64,000 bases of DNA from Streptomyces spectabilis (GTDB lineage Bacteria > Actinomycetota > Actinomycetes > Streptomycetales > Streptomycetaceae), in the NCBI RefSeq assembly GCF_008704795.1, contig NZ_CP023690.1, positions 1,736,001 to 1,800,000 of the forward strand. Reading direction: 5' to 3'. The notes beneath the pieces were generated by a model. The model made no database searches, was not told the origin of the DNA, and was given only the letters and a program-made list of their open reading frames with translations. Positions 16,357 through 25,089 of this stretch are shown here, in pieces. Position numbers and translations under genes: made by a program. Positions within the stretch are counted from its first letter, which is position 1. Each line of letters begins with the position of its first letter.

Positions 16357-16782
16357 TCAGACTTTCTCGAACTCCACCTTGAAGATGTTGTACTCGTCCC
16401 AGAAGAAGAGCCACGGTTCGCCGTTGCGGAACGAGGCGAGCTTCTCGTTGTAGTTCGAGACGAGTTCCTTGTCGTCGTTGAGCCGGAAGCTCGTCGCGCC
16501 GGACCAGCCGTAGAATCCGCCGTACGCGCTGTTGCTCACCGACAGATACCGGCTCTCGCCCGGAATCTTGTAGTAGGTCACGCCGTTCCACTCGTAGAAT
16601 TCAAGCGTGAGCGGATCCTGGCTGATGATGGCCCAGTTGTCGCCGTTCCTGTTCAGATAGCCCTTGAACGTCCCGCTGGGATAGAAGAGCTTGATCCGGA
16701 ACTGGCCCGTCATGAGGGCACTTTGCGGCCGTGCTGCCAAGGCCTCGGCAAAGGTGCCTTCCGCGGGGGTGATCGCGTCCAT
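16357..16782 (-). CDS. hypothetical beta-rich protein
   Basis: 141 residues from ATG 16782, with GAGAGGAC upstream. I do not recognise the family. The protein is rich in Tyr, Phe, Trp and Asn (FYPSGTFKGYLNRNGDNWAI, YEWNGVTYYKIPGESRYLSV, FYGWSGATSFRLNDDKEL), arranged as three or four short repeats of a strand-turn-strand type like beta-trefoil or crystallin-type folds. There is no signal peptide. GC content is visibly lower than in the flanking genes, with more A/T-ending codons, which suggests recent acquisition. A strong terminator follows. Confidence 0.7.
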   Translation of the reverse strand: MDAITPAEGTFAEALAARPQSALMTGQFRIKLFYPSGTFKGYLNRNGDNWAIISQDPLTLEFYEWNGVTYYKIPGESRYLSVSNSAYGGFYGWSGATSFRLNDDKELVSNYNEKLASFRNGEPWLFFWDEYNIFKVEFEKV

Positions 16783-17014
16783 CGACCGTCCTCTCGTCGT
16801 TTTTCGGCATGCTCCTTGCACGGATTTCCGACGTGAACGTGGACAGTGAATCGAACGTCACTGGAATGGTGATTCTGCCGTCAACTTGCAGCTGTCGCCA
16901 GAGAAGAATTTCGCCATTCGGCAGCGCCCCGGAGAGGTGCGGGGAACTGTGCGAACCAACCAGGAAGGACCCGCTGGTGGGCAACGGCCGGTCGTGACCA
17001 TCGCGGCACGGCGC

Positions 17015-17824
17015 TCAGCGCACGTGACCCCGAGGAAGGCCCGGCAGCGGGCGGCAGCCCGTGACCGCGGTCCACGCCTCCTCGGCAAGCCCCTTCCGGT
17101 CGCTTCCGTACAGCGGCGCGTGGGCCAGCACCCGCACGCTCAGGTCCCGCGCCCCGACCACCCTCCGCAAGGACGTGCCGAACCCCTCGTCCCCCAGGAA
17201 CGCCGCCGCCGTACTGCCCGCGCCCGCCGCCTCGTACGCCACGGTCACCGGGCGCACCGCGGCGCCCGCGTCCACGGCCGCCTGGAACGCCGCCCGCCGG
17301 AACCGGCCGCCGGAGACCGAGCACCAGGTCGTGGCCTGGGGGAAGACGAGCACGGACCGCCCGTGGGCCAGCGTCTTCGCGAGCTCCCCCACCATCAGGG
17401 GGAGTTCGCGCCGGCCGCCCTCCCGGTCGATGAACTGCGTGCCGAGCCGCCGCGCGAGCGCCCCGACGACGGGCCACCGGCCCACCTCCCGCTTGGCGAC
17501 GAAGGCGACGGGCTCGACGGCGAGCAGCGCCACCACGTCCAGCCAGGAGATGTGGTTGGCGACGACGAGCGTCCCCGCGCCCCCGCCGGGCACGGTCAGC
17601 GGCACGGGCCCCGCGTCGAGCCGTACGCCGAGCGCCCGCAGCACCCGCCGGGCGCGGACCCGCGCGGCGTCGCCGTCGCCGAGCCCGTCGCCCAGGGCCA
17701 GGCTCCGCCCGAGCTCGTGCGCGAGCGCCGCGTACCGCCGCGCGGCCTCGGCGGCGCCCGCGCGCGACGCGGCAGGCCGGGCGCAGGTCCGCGGACAGCC
17801 CGCGTCCACGGACCAGGGGTTCAC
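17015..17824 (-). CDS. olsA: lysophospholipid-type acyltransferase (OlsA/PlsC)
   Basis: 269 residues from GTG 17824, overlapping the stop of the upstream acyltransferase gene (GTGA). PlsC family: the catalytic motif is NHISWLD (NHx4D-like) near residue 94, and the second block FPQATTWCS replaces the usual FPEGTxS, with VAKREV and GTQFIDREGG between. It transfers an acyl chain to a hydroxyl. Paired with a GNAT of OlsB type, the most likely substrate is lyso-ornithine lipid. A glycerolipid acyltransferase remains possible if the partner assignment is wrong. Confidence 0.78.
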   Translation of the reverse strand: MNPWSVDAGCPRTCARPAASRAGAAEAARRYAALAHELGRSLALGDGLGDGDAARVRARRVLRALGVRLDAGPVPLTVPGGGAGTLVVANHISWLDVVALLAVEPVAFVAKREVGRWPVVGALARRLGTQFIDREGGRRELPLMVGELAKTLAHGRSVLVFPQATTWCSVSGGRFRRAAFQAAVDAGAAVRPVTVAYEAAGAGSTAAAFLGDEGFGTSLRRVVGARDLSVRVLAHAPLYGSDRKGLAEEAWTAVTGCRPLPGLPRGHVR

Positions 17825-18651
17825 ACGGCCCCCCGGGAGCCCTCGTCGCCGAGGAAGAAGCGCCGGTGCCGCTCGTTGAGCCGCTGGGTGTCGAGCAGCA
17901 CGAAGAAGTCGGCGGAGTCGAAGTCGGGGTCGTGCGCGGGCGCCCCGCACATCCAGGCACCCAGGCGCAGATAGCCGCGCAGGAGCGGCGGCAGGTCGGC
18001 GTACGTCGGCCGGTGTCCGGCGCGCTCGTCGGGCGGCGTCCACGGCCGGTGCGGGTGGACGCGCAGCTCGGGCGGCGAGGCGTGCTTGGCGGTGCCGAGC
18101 AGCCAGGCGCTCGCGGCCGCGGCGCCGCCGTCGGCCAGCGGCACGGAGGCGCAGCCCGCGAGGAAGCGGTGGCCGGAGAGCAGGACGTAGCGGGCAAGGG
18201 CCGACCACATCAGGTTGATGACGGCGCCGGAGCGGTGGTCGGGGTGGACGCAGGACCGCCCGGCCTCGACCGTCGCGGGCCGCAGCGGTGCCAGGGCGCT
18301 CAGGTCGAACTCGCCCGCCGAGTAGGAGAGTTCGCCGCGTCCTGGCGGGATGAGCCGGTAGGTGCCGACGACGGCGCCGGTCGTGGTCTCGGTGACGATG
18401 AGGTGGTCCGCGAGTTCGTCGAAGGCGTCGACGTCGTGCCCGGGCAGGGGCGTGTCGAGGGCGGCGCCCAGCTCCTCGCCGAACACCTGGAAGCGCAGGC
18501 GCTGGGCGGCGCGGATCTGCCCCTCGGAGTGGGCGATGGAGGGGACGTAGGCGGGGCGGCTTCCGGCGGCCGGAGCGGACGTGGACGGCAGCGGCGGAAC
18601 GGGCGTCGCGGGAGTCGCGGGAGTCGCGGGAGTCAATGGTGTCGCGGGCAT
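17821..18651 (-). CDS. olsB: ornithine-ACP N-acyltransferase-like GNAT (OlsB)
   Basis: 276 residues from ATG 18651. After a Pro/Ala/Thr-rich N-terminus, part of it encoded by a 9-bp tandem repeat, the OlsB/hemolysin-type GNAT domain begins at RAAQRLRFQVFGEELGA, continues with DHLIVTETTTGAVVGTYRLI and ends with the GRSCVHPDHRSGAVINLMW block and RGYLRLGAWMCGAP. OlsB makes lyso-ornithine lipid from ornithine and 3-hydroxyacyl-ACP. The next gene overlaps by GTGA and is a PlsC/OlsA, giving the two-gene ornithine lipid pathway known in Streptomyces. Confidence 0.78.
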   Translation of the reverse strand: MPATPLTPATPATPATPVPPLPSTSAPAAGSRPAYVPSIAHSEGQIRAAQRLRFQVFGEELGAALDTPLPGHDVDAFDELADHLIVTETTTGAVVGTYRLIPPGRGELSYSAGEFDLSALAPLRPATVEAGRSCVHPDHRSGAVINLMWSALARYVLLSGHRFLAGCASVPLADGGAAAASAWLLGTAKHASPPELRVHPHRPWTPPDERAGHRPTYADLPPLLRGYLRLGAWMCGAPAHDPDFDSADFFVLLDTQRLNERHRRFFLGDEGSRGAV

Positions 18652-18966
18652 GACAGTACGTTCTCCGTTCGACGGGGAGCTTCGTTGAACTGCGACGGAG
18701 GGAACGGGCGGGCACCCACTCAGCACGGTGACCGCCCCGGCTGAACTGCGCACGAGGTCCGCACGGCGGATCGGGCCGACCCTCGTGAGCATCAGGTGAA
18801 CGGCGGCGGCCTCTGTCCGCGCCCCGGCTTCCGCGAGCTGCCGGCGCCAGGGCCGAGGGGCACCGGGCACACGCCCCGTACCGGGCCGGGCGGACGCCCC
18901 GTACCGCGTCGGGTCGTTGTCCCGTACAAAGAGTCACGGACGCCCGAGGGAGGATGGAGCCCCGCC
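18652..18966. promoter_or_regulatory. divergent intergenic region, 315 bp
   Basis: No gene seen. It holds the promoters of olsB (minus) and the CoA-transferase operon (plus). A 13-bp direct repeat ACGCCCCGTACCG occurs at 18871-18883 and 18894-18906, and TGAACTGCG occurs twice (about 18686 and 18752). Their role is unknown. Confidence 0.4.
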
Positions 18967-20190
18967 ATGCCGCACCCCCTGCCCCTGACCGGCATCACCG
19001 TGCTCAGCCTTGAGCAAGCCGTGGCCGCGCCGTTCGCCACCCGTCAGCTCGCCGATCTCGGCGCACGTGTGATCAAGGTGGAGCGGCCGGGCGGCGGTGA
19101 CTTCGCGCGCCGCTACGACACCACCGTGCACGGCCACGCCAGCTATTTCGTCTGGCTCAACCGCTCCAAGGAGTCGATCACCCTGGACGTGAAGTCCGCG
19201 GCCGGGCGGGAGGTGCTCGGCGAGCTCGTCGCCGGAGCGGACGTGTTCGTGCAGAACCTCGCGCCGGGCGCGGCCGCCAGGATCGGCCTGTCGGCCGAGG
19301 AGCTCCAGGCCCGCCACCCCGCCCTCGTCACCTGTGCGATCAGCGGCTACGGCACGTCCGGGCCCTGGGCCCACCGCAAGGCGTACGACCTGCTCGTGCA
19401 GTGCCAGACGGGGCTGCTCTCCCTCACCGGCACCCCGGAGGAGGCCGTGCGCGTCGGCATCTCGGTGGCCGACATCGCCGCCGGGATGTACGCGTACAGC
19501 GGCATCCTGTCGGCCCTGTACACGCGGGCGACGACCGGCCGCGCCCCGGCGGTCGAGGTGTCGCTCTTCGACGCGCTCGCGGAGTGGATGAGCCAGCCCG
19601 CGTACTACACCCGCTACGGCGGCACCCAGCCGCCGCGTGTCGGCGCCCGGCACGCGACGGTCGCGCCGTACGGCGTGTTCACCGCGCGCGACGGCACGGA
19701 GGTCCTGTTCTCGGTGCAGAACGAGCCGGAGTGGCGGGCGCTGTGCCGGGTGTTCCTCGGCCGCCCGGAGCTGGCGGGCGATCCGCGCTTCGCCACGGGC
19801 CCGGCCCGCGTCGCGCACCGCGAGGCGCTCGACGGGATCGTCGCGGCGCGGTTCGCCGCCCTCGACGGCGAGGAGGCGGTGGCCCTGCTCGACGCCGGCA
19901 ACATCGCCCACGCGGGCGTCAACTCGGTCGCCGACTTCCTGGAGCACCCCGCGCTGACCGAGCGCGGGCGCTGGCGGGAGGTCGGACTCCCGGACGGCGC
20001 GCCCCCGATGCGGGCCCTGGTGCCGCCCGCCGGGCTCTCGGGGGTGCGCCCCCGCATGGACCCGGTCCCCGCGGCGGGCGAGCACACGGAGAAGATCCTG
20101 GCCGAGCTCGGACGCGGTCCTGACGACGTCGCCCGGCTGCGCGCCCGGGGCGCGCTCGGCGCGCCGGGCCCCGAGGGGGCGGGCGCATGA
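18967..20190 (+). CDS. CaiB/BaiF family III CoA-transferase
   Basis: 407 residues from ATG 18967, with GGGAGGATGGAG upstream; the longer frame to 18796 has no ribosome site. Family III features: GITVLSLEQAVAAPFATRQLADLGARVIKVERPGGGDFAR, then LNRSKESITLDVKS and the catalytic Asp in RKAYDLLVQ. Such enzymes move CoA between acids (for example succinyl-CoA to a C5 or aromatic acid). The stop overlaps the next gene (ATGA), an acyl-CoA dehydrogenase, so activated acid and first oxidation step are co-translated. The acid cannot be named. Confidence 0.92.
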   Translation: MPHPLPLTGITVLSLEQAVAAPFATRQLADLGARVIKVERPGGGDFARRYDTTVHGHASYFVWLNRSKESITLDVKSAAGREVLGELVAGADVFVQNLAPGAAARIGLSAEELQARHPALVTCAISGYGTSGPWAHRKAYDLLVQCQTGLLSLTGTPEEAVRVGISVADIAAGMYAYSGILSALYTRATTGRAPAVEVSLFDALAEWMSQPAYYTRYGGTQPPRVGARHATVAPYGVFTARDGTEVLFSVQNEPEWRALCRVFLGRPELAGDPRFATGPARVAHREALDGIVAARFAALDGEEAVALLDAGNIAHAGVNSVADFLEHPALTERGRWREVGLPDGAPPMRALVPPAGLSGVRPRMDPVPAAGEHTEKILAELGRGPDDVARLRARGALGAPGPEGAGA

Positions 20191-21350
20191 GCGCGCTCGA
20201 AGGGCTGCCGCCCGCCGAGCGCCTGGTCGTCACCACGGTGCGGGACTTCGTGGACCGGCGGGTCCGGCCCGTCGTCCGCGACCTGGAGCACGCCGACACG
20301 TATCCCGAGGCGCTCGTCGAGGAGATGAAGCGGCTCGGCGTGTTCGGGCTCGCGGTCCCGCAGGAGTACGGCGGGACGCCCGTGTCGACGCCGTGCTTCG
20401 TCCTGGTCACCGAGGAGCTGGCGCGCGGCTGGATGAGCCTCGCGGGCGCGATGGGCGGCCACACGGTCGTCGTGAAGCTGCTGCTGCGCTTCGGCACCGA
20501 CGCGCAGCGGGCGCGCTGGCTGCCGCGCCTCGCCACCGGCGAGGTCCGCGCGGCGATGGCCCTGACGGAGCCGGACGGCGGCTCCGACCTCCAGGCCCTG
20601 CGCACCGTGGCCCGGCGTGAGGGCGCCGGGTACGTGGTGAACGGCGCGAAGACCTGGATCACCAACGCCCGCCGCTCCGGCCTGTTCGCCCTGCTGTGCA
20701 AGACCGACCCCGACGCCGAGCCGCGCCACCGGGGCATCTCGGTGCTGCTCGCCGAGCACGGCCCCGGTCTGACGGTCGCGCGGGACCTGCCGAAGCTCGG
20801 CTACAAGGGCGTGGAGAGCTGCGAGCTGCTCCTCGAGGACTTCCGCGCGGGCCCGGACGCGCTGCTCGGCGGGGTCGAGGGGCGCGGCTTCGGCCAGATG
20901 ATGCACGGCCTGGAGACCGGGCGGCTCCAGGTGGCGGCGCGGGCGCTCGGCGTGGGCCGCGCCGCGTTCGAGGACGCGCTGCGCTACGCCCAGGAGCGCG
21001 AGGCCTTCGGCAAGCCGATCTGGCGCCACCAGTCCATCGGCAACTACCTGGCGGAGATGGCGACGTCACTGACGGCGACGCGTCAGCTCACCCTGTACGC
21101 GGCGCGCGCGGCCGACGCGGGACGGCGCGCCGACATGGAGGCGGGCATGGCCAAGCTGTGCGCGTCGGAGACGGCCATGAGGATCGCGCTCGACGCCGTG
21201 CGCGTGCACGGCGGGCACGGCTACTCGACGGAGTTCGACGTCGAACGCTACTTCCGCGACGCCCCGTTGATGATCGTCGGCGAGGGCACCAACGAGATCC
21301 AGCGGAACGTGATCGTGCGTCAGCTCATCGCGCGGGGCGGCCTCGACTGA
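20187..21350 (+). CDS. acyl-CoA dehydrogenase
   Basis: 387 residues, full family length. FAD-binding signatures are present: AMALTEPDGGSDLQAL, WITNARRSGLFALL and, near the C-terminus, RVHGGHGYSTEFDVERYFRDA with IVGEGTNEIQRNVI. The catalytic Glu of many members lies in the segment around VGEGTNE. It oxidises acyl-CoA to enoyl-CoA with electron transfer to ETF. Overlaps the CoA-transferase gene by four bases. Substrate unknown; a short branched or dicarboxylic acyl group is suggested by the partner. Confidence 0.93.
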   Translation: MSALEGLPPAERLVVTTVRDFVDRRVRPVVRDLEHADTYPEALVEEMKRLGVFGLAVPQEYGGTPVSTPCFVLVTEELARGWMSLAGAMGGHTVVVKLLLRFGTDAQRARWLPRLATGEVRAAMALTEPDGGSDLQALRTVARREGAGYVVNGAKTWITNARRSGLFALLCKTDPDAEPRHRGISVLLAEHGPGLTVARDLPKLGYKGVESCELLLEDFRAGPDALLGGVEGRGFGQMMHGLETGRLQVAARALGVGRAAFEDALRYAQEREAFGKPIWRHQSIGNYLAEMATSLTATRQLTLYAARAADAGRRADMEAGMAKLCASETAMRIALDAVRVHGGHGYSTEFDVERYFRDAPLMIVGEGTNEIQRNVIVRQLIARGGLD

Positions 21351-21353
21351 CGC

Positions 21354-21911
21354 TCAGACCACGCCGAGGCCCTCGATGAGCACGGCGTTCGGCAGGTCCG
21401 CGAGCGCCTTGCCGGGCACGATCAGCTTGCCGCGACGGCCGCCGCTGCCGATCAGGACGTGCGGAAGGGCGGTCACGGCGGTGTCCACGAGCAGCGCCCA
21501 GCTCGCGGGCAGGCCGATCGGCGTGATGCCGCCGTACTCCATGCCGGTCTCGCCCACGGCGGTGTCCATCGGCGCGAACGACGCCTTGCGGGCGCCCAGT
21601 TGGCGGCGCACGGCACCGTTCACGTCGACGCGGGTGCCGGAGAGGACCACGCACGCGGCGAGCGTGGTCTCGCCGCCGCGCTTGCCCGCGACGACGACGC
21701 AGTTCGCGGACTCCTGGAGCAGCTCGGGGCCGTAGTGCTCCACGAACGCGGCGGTGTCCGCCCACTGCGGCTCGGTGTCGACGTGGATCAGCTCGTCGGC
21801 GGGCACGGGCCCGCTCCAGGCGCGCACGGCGTCGGCCACGGGGGCGACGAGCAGGTCGAGGGCCTGGGGAGCGGGGCGGACGACGTCGAAGTTTCCGAGA
21901 GGAGCGCGCAT
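21354..21911 (-). CDS. YbaK/EbsC-family aminoacyl-tRNA editing domain protein
   Basis: 185 residues with the YbaK/ProX fold: CVVVAGKRGGETTLAACVVLSGTRVD, then GAVRRQLGARKASFAP and MEYGGITPIGLP with the conserved GGI/P loop. These free-standing proteins hydrolyse misacylated tRNAs such as Cys-tRNA(Pro) or Ala-tRNA. It is convergent with the acyl-CoA dehydrogenase gene, four bases apart. Confidence 0.87.
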   Translation of the reverse strand: MRAPLGNFDVVRPAPQALDLLVAPVADAVRAWSGPVPADELIHVDTEPQWADTAAFVEHYGPELLQESANCVVVAGKRGGETTLAACVVLSGTRVDVNGAVRRQLGARKASFAPMDTAVGETGMEYGGITPIGLPASWALLVDTAVTALPHVLIGSGGRRGKLIVPGKALADLPNAVLIEGLGVV

Positions 21912-21976
21912 GTCCGCACCGTAACAGGGCGGTTCGGCCCGACCGGGGCCGGAGGCCGCGCCGTGGCGGCGGCTGC

Positions 21977-22594
21977 TCAGTACGACCCGGCGTGCGCGGG
22001 CGGCACCGCCACGGACATGGTCATCTCCACCGGTTCCGCGCCCTTGTTGTGGTAGCCGTGCGGGACGTTGGCCTCGAAGGTCACCGAGGACCCGGTGGGC
22101 ACGAGGTGCTCCGCGCCGTCCACGACGAGCGTCAGTTCACCGGCCCGTACGTGCAGCAGCTCGATGGTGCCGGGCGGGTGCGCGTCGGAGTCGCTGCCGT
22201 CGCCGGGCATCAGGCGCCACGACCACAGCTCGAAGGGGCCGCGCGCCTCGGCGCCGACGAGCAGCGTGGTGCTGGAGCCCGCGTCGGTGGACCACATCCG
22301 CACCATCTGCTCGGGCGGCACGACGCGCACGTGCGGGCCCTGCTCGTAGTCGAGCAGGGTGGTGATGCTGATGCCGAGGGCGTCGGCGAGCTTGACGGTG
22401 ATGCCGACGCTGGGGTTGGTGCGGGCCTGCTCGATCTGGATGATCATGCCGCGGCTGACGCCGGAGCGGGCCGCGAGGGCGTCGAGCGTGAAGCCCCTCT
22501 CGCCGCGCCAGCGCTTCAGGTTCCGCGCGAGCGACTGCGTGAGCTGGTCGAGATCCGACACATTCCGTCCAATATTTTGGATGACAGGGTTCAC
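21977..22594 (-). CDS. XRE-family regulator with cupin sensor domain
   Basis: 205 residues. The N-terminal HTH (LARNLKRWRGERGFTLDALAARSGVSRGMIIQIEQARTNPS, about 23-63) is followed by a cupin (PPGTIELLHVRAGELTLVVDG with VPTGSSVTFEANVPHGYHN, about 135-190). This architecture typically controls a divergent transporter or oxidoreductase gene. Here the divergent neighbour is an EamA-type permease, and the intergenic region holds repeated elements (see 22605-22650), so it probably represses that permease. Confidence 0.9.
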   Translation of the reverse strand: MNPVIQNIGRNVSDLDQLTQSLARNLKRWRGERGFTLDALAARSGVSRGMIIQIEQARTNPSVGITVKLADALGISITTLLDYEQGPHVRVVPPEQMVRMWSTDAGSSTTLLVGAEARGPFELWSWRLMPGDGSDSDAHPPGTIELLHVRAGELTLVVDGAEHLVPTGSSVTFEANVPHGYHNKGAEPVEMTMSVAVPPAHAGSY

Positions 22595-22604
22595 TGTACT
22601 GAAC

Positions 22605-22650
22605 TACGGTGTGGTGCACCCGAAGGCTCCCGATGGTTCACCACACTGTA
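22605..22650. promoter_or_regulatory. candidate operator of the XRE-cupin regulator
   Basis: TACGGTGTGGTG (22605-22616) and CACCACACTGTA (22639-22650) form an inverted repeat matching at 11 of 12 positions. The word CACTGTACT occurs twice (22592-22600 and 22644-22652). Both lie between the divergent regulator and permease genes. Confidence 0.5.
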
Positions 22651-22664
22651 CTGCGAGGTTCCCC

Positions 22665-23540
22665 GTGCCAGGACTGACAGCGCTGTTCGCCCTGGCCACC
22701 AGCCTCATGTGGGGCCTCGCCGACTTCGGCGGCGGACTGCTGACCCGGCGCATCCCCGCCCTGACCGTGGTCGTGGTGTCCCAGTGCGTCGCGGTGGCCG
22801 TCCTCGGCGTCGTGGTGGTCGCCACCGGCAGCTGGACCGAGTGGGGGCCACAGCTCTGGTTCGCCGTCGGCGCGGGCCTGGTGGGGCCGGTCGCGATGCT
22901 CGCCTTCTACAAGGCGCTCGCGCTCGGCCCGATGGGCGTGGTCTCGCCGCTCGGCTCCCTCGGCGTCGTGGTGCCGGTGGGCGTCGGCCTGTTCCTGGGC
23001 GAGCGGCCGGGCCCCGCGCAGTTCGCGGGCATCGCCGTGGCCGTCGTCGGCATCGTCCTCGCGGGCGGGCCCGAGCTGCGCGGCGCGCCCGTGCGGCGCC
23101 AGGCGGTCCTGCTCACGCTGCTCGCGGCGTTCGGCTTCGGCGCCGTCATGGCCCTGATCGCGGAGGCGTCGACCACCGTCACGGGCCTGTTCCTCGCCCT
23201 GTTCGTCCAGCGCGTCACGAACGTCCTGGCGGGCGGGACCGCCCTGTACGTCAGCGTGCGGCGCGGCGGCAGGGCCCTGCCGGAGGGCACCGGCATGCAC
23301 ATCGTCTGGGCCGCGCTGCCCGCGCTCGCCTTCGTGGGCCTCGCGGACGTCGCCGCCAACGGCACGTACGCGATGGCGGCCCGCAGCGGCCCCGTCACCG
23401 TCGCGGCCGTGCTCGCCTCCCTCTACCCCGTGGTCACCGCGCTCGCCGCGCGCGGCGTCCTCAAGGAACGCCTCCGCGGAGTGCAGGCGGCGGGCGCGGG
23501 CCTCGCCCTGGTGGGGACGGTGCTGCTCGCCACGGGGTGA
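22665..23540 (+). CDS. EamA/DMT-family permease
   Basis: 291 residues from GTG 22665 with GCGAGG upstream. About ten hydrophobic helices in two EamA halves: LFALATSLMWGLADFGGGLL starts the first, and VVTALAARGVLKERLRGVQ marks the second-half signature before the last helix GLALVGTVLLATG. DMT permeases export metabolites or amino acids. Divergent from the XRE-cupin regulator. Substrate unknown. Confidence 0.88.
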   Translation: MPGLTALFALATSLMWGLADFGGGLLTRRIPALTVVVVSQCVAVAVLGVVVVATGSWTEWGPQLWFAVGAGLVGPVAMLAFYKALALGPMGVVSPLGSLGVVVPVGVGLFLGERPGPAQFAGIAVAVVGIVLAGGPELRGAPVRRQAVLLTLLAAFGFGAVMALIAEASTTVTGLFLALFVQRVTNVLAGGTALYVSVRRGGRALPEGTGMHIVWAALPALAFVGLADVAANGTYAMAARSGPVTVAAVLASLYPVVTALAARGVLKERLRGVQAAGAGLALVGTVLLATG

Positions 23541-23564
23541 GGCGGCACCGGGCGCGGCCGGGCC

Positions 23565-24350
23565 CTAGGCGCGGCCCTCGGCGTCCGGCACGTCGGTCAG
23601 TTCGCCGAGCCCTTCGAGGTCCTCAAGGTCGCCGAGCGCGAGCAGCTGCTCCGGCGTGATGCCCTCCGGGATCGGCACCGGGGCGGGCGTCCGCAACGGC
23701 GGCTGCCACCCCCGCTCCGCGCACCACGTCCGTACGACCCGCGCGGGCGCGCCCGCCACCACGGCGTGGTCGGGCACCTCGCCGCGCACCACGGCGCCCG
23801 CGGCGACCACCACGTTGCGGCCGAGCCGGGCGCCCGGCAGGATCACCGCGCCCGTGCCGATCCAGCAGCCGGAGCCGATCGTCACCGGCTCCATGCGCGG
23901 CCACTGCTTGCCGATCGGCGTGTGCGGATCGTCGTAGCTGTGGTTCGTCGAGGTCACGTACACGTACGGCCCGAAGTAGCAGTCGTCGCCGATCGTCACC
24001 GACGTATCGGCGATCACATGGCTGCCGCGGCCGAGGACCACGCCGTCGCCGACGCGCAGGATCGGGTCGGGGCCGAGGTCGAGGTCGGGCATCAACCCCG
24101 CGGTCAGCGTGACCTGTTCGCCCACGACGCAGTGCGCGCCGAGCCGGATCCAGGGGGCGCCGAAGACCGTGCCCTGCGGGAAGGCGAGCTTCGTGCCCTC
24201 GCCGATCGCGCCGAACTCGAGGCGTCCGGGCCGCCGCGCGGTCACCGCGCCGGTGCGCTGCACCCAGGCCCAGCCCGCGTGGACGGCGCGCTGCGCGACG
24301 CCGCGCCGCCACGCGGTGAGGGATGAGAACACGTTCTTGTTCCTGGGCAC
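23565..24350 (-). CDS. left-handed beta-helix acyltransferase (maltose/galactoside O-acetyltransferase type)
   Basis: 261 residues. Hexapeptide repeats run from about residue 60 to 200 (VLGRGSHVIADTSVTIGDDCYFGPYVYV, then WIGTGAVILPGARLGRNVVVAAGAVV and DHAVVAGAPARVV). The catalytic His is likely in TSTNHSYDD. Such enzymes acetylate sugars or related hydroxyls using acetyl-CoA. The C-terminal 50 residues are an acidic Leu/Glu-rich extension of no clear family. It is divergent from the other hexapeptide protein at 24489. Confidence 0.85.
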   Translation of the reverse strand: MPRNKNVFSSLTAWRRGVAQRAVHAGWAWVQRTGAVTARRPGRLEFGAIGEGTKLAFPQGTVFGAPWIRLGAHCVVGEQVTLTAGLMPDLDLGPDPILRVGDGVVLGRGSHVIADTSVTIGDDCYFGPYVYVTSTNHSYDDPHTPIGKQWPRMEPVTIGSGCWIGTGAVILPGARLGRNVVVAAGAVVRGEVPDHAVVAGAPARVVRTWCAERGWQPPLRTPAPVPIPEGITPEQLLALGDLEDLEGLGELTDVPDAEGRA

Positions 24351-24488
24351 GCGCTCACGTTACTCAGCCCCGCGCGGGGCGAGCACTCCCCCCACCTGTG
24401 ATCTTCGCCCCACACCGCCGGGCGGCGACCGGGGTCCCGTACGGTTCGCTCAGGCGCGACGGACGCAACGATCCAAGGAGAGAACGAG

Positions 24489-25025
24489 ATGAGCCACCAG
24501 GCACTCGTCATGGGCATCGGCGGCAAGGACCCCCGGATCGACCCGGAGGCGTTCACCGCGCCCACGTCCGTGGTGATCGGCGACGTGACGCTGCACGCGG
24601 GCGCGAGCACCTGGTACGGGGCGGTCCTGCGCGCCGACTGCGGACCCATCGAGATCGGCGCCGACAGCAACATCCAGGACAACTGCAGCCTGCACGTGGA
24701 CCCCGGCTTCCCGGTCACCATCGGCGAGCGGGTCTCGGTCGGCCACAACGCCGTCGTGCACGGCTGCACCGTCGAGGACGACTGCCTCATCGGCATGGGC
24801 GCGACCGTGCTCAACGGCGCCGTGATCGGAGCCGGTTCGCTCGTCGCCGCGCAGGCCCTGGTGCCGCAGGGCATGCGGGTGCCGCCGGGTTCGCTCGTGG
24901 CGGGCGTCCCCGCCAAGGTGAAGCGGCAGCTGACGGAGGAGGAGCGCGCGGGCATCTCGCTCAACGGCTCGATGTACGTGGAGCTCGCGAAGGCCCACCG
25001 CGCCGCGCACGCCAAGGAGGACTGA
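24489..25025 (+). CDS. gamma-carbonic anhydrase family protein
   Basis: 178 residues of left-handed beta-helix. Metal-binding positions are seen in SNIQDNCSLHVDP (first His) and VSVGHNAVVHGC (two His in GHN and VVHG), and the end VPAKVKRQLTEEE is typical of the YrdA/PaaY/CaiE group. These bind zinc or iron; some are carbonic anhydrases, others act on thioesters. ATG 24489 is preceded by AAGGAGAGAACG. Confidence 0.9.
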   Translation: MSHQALVMGIGGKDPRIDPEAFTAPTSVVIGDVTLHAGASTWYGAVLRADCGPIEIGADSNIQDNCSLHVDPGFPVTIGERVSVGHNAVVHGCTVEDDCLIGMGATVLNGAVIGAGSLVAAQALVPQGMRVPPGSLVAGVPAKVKRQLTEEERAGISLNGSMYVELAKAHRAAHAKED

Positions 25026-25089
25026 GCGCCTCCGCGCGCCGGGCGGCGGCCGGGGCGGGCCCCTGCCCCCCCCGGGCCGCCCGCTTCGG

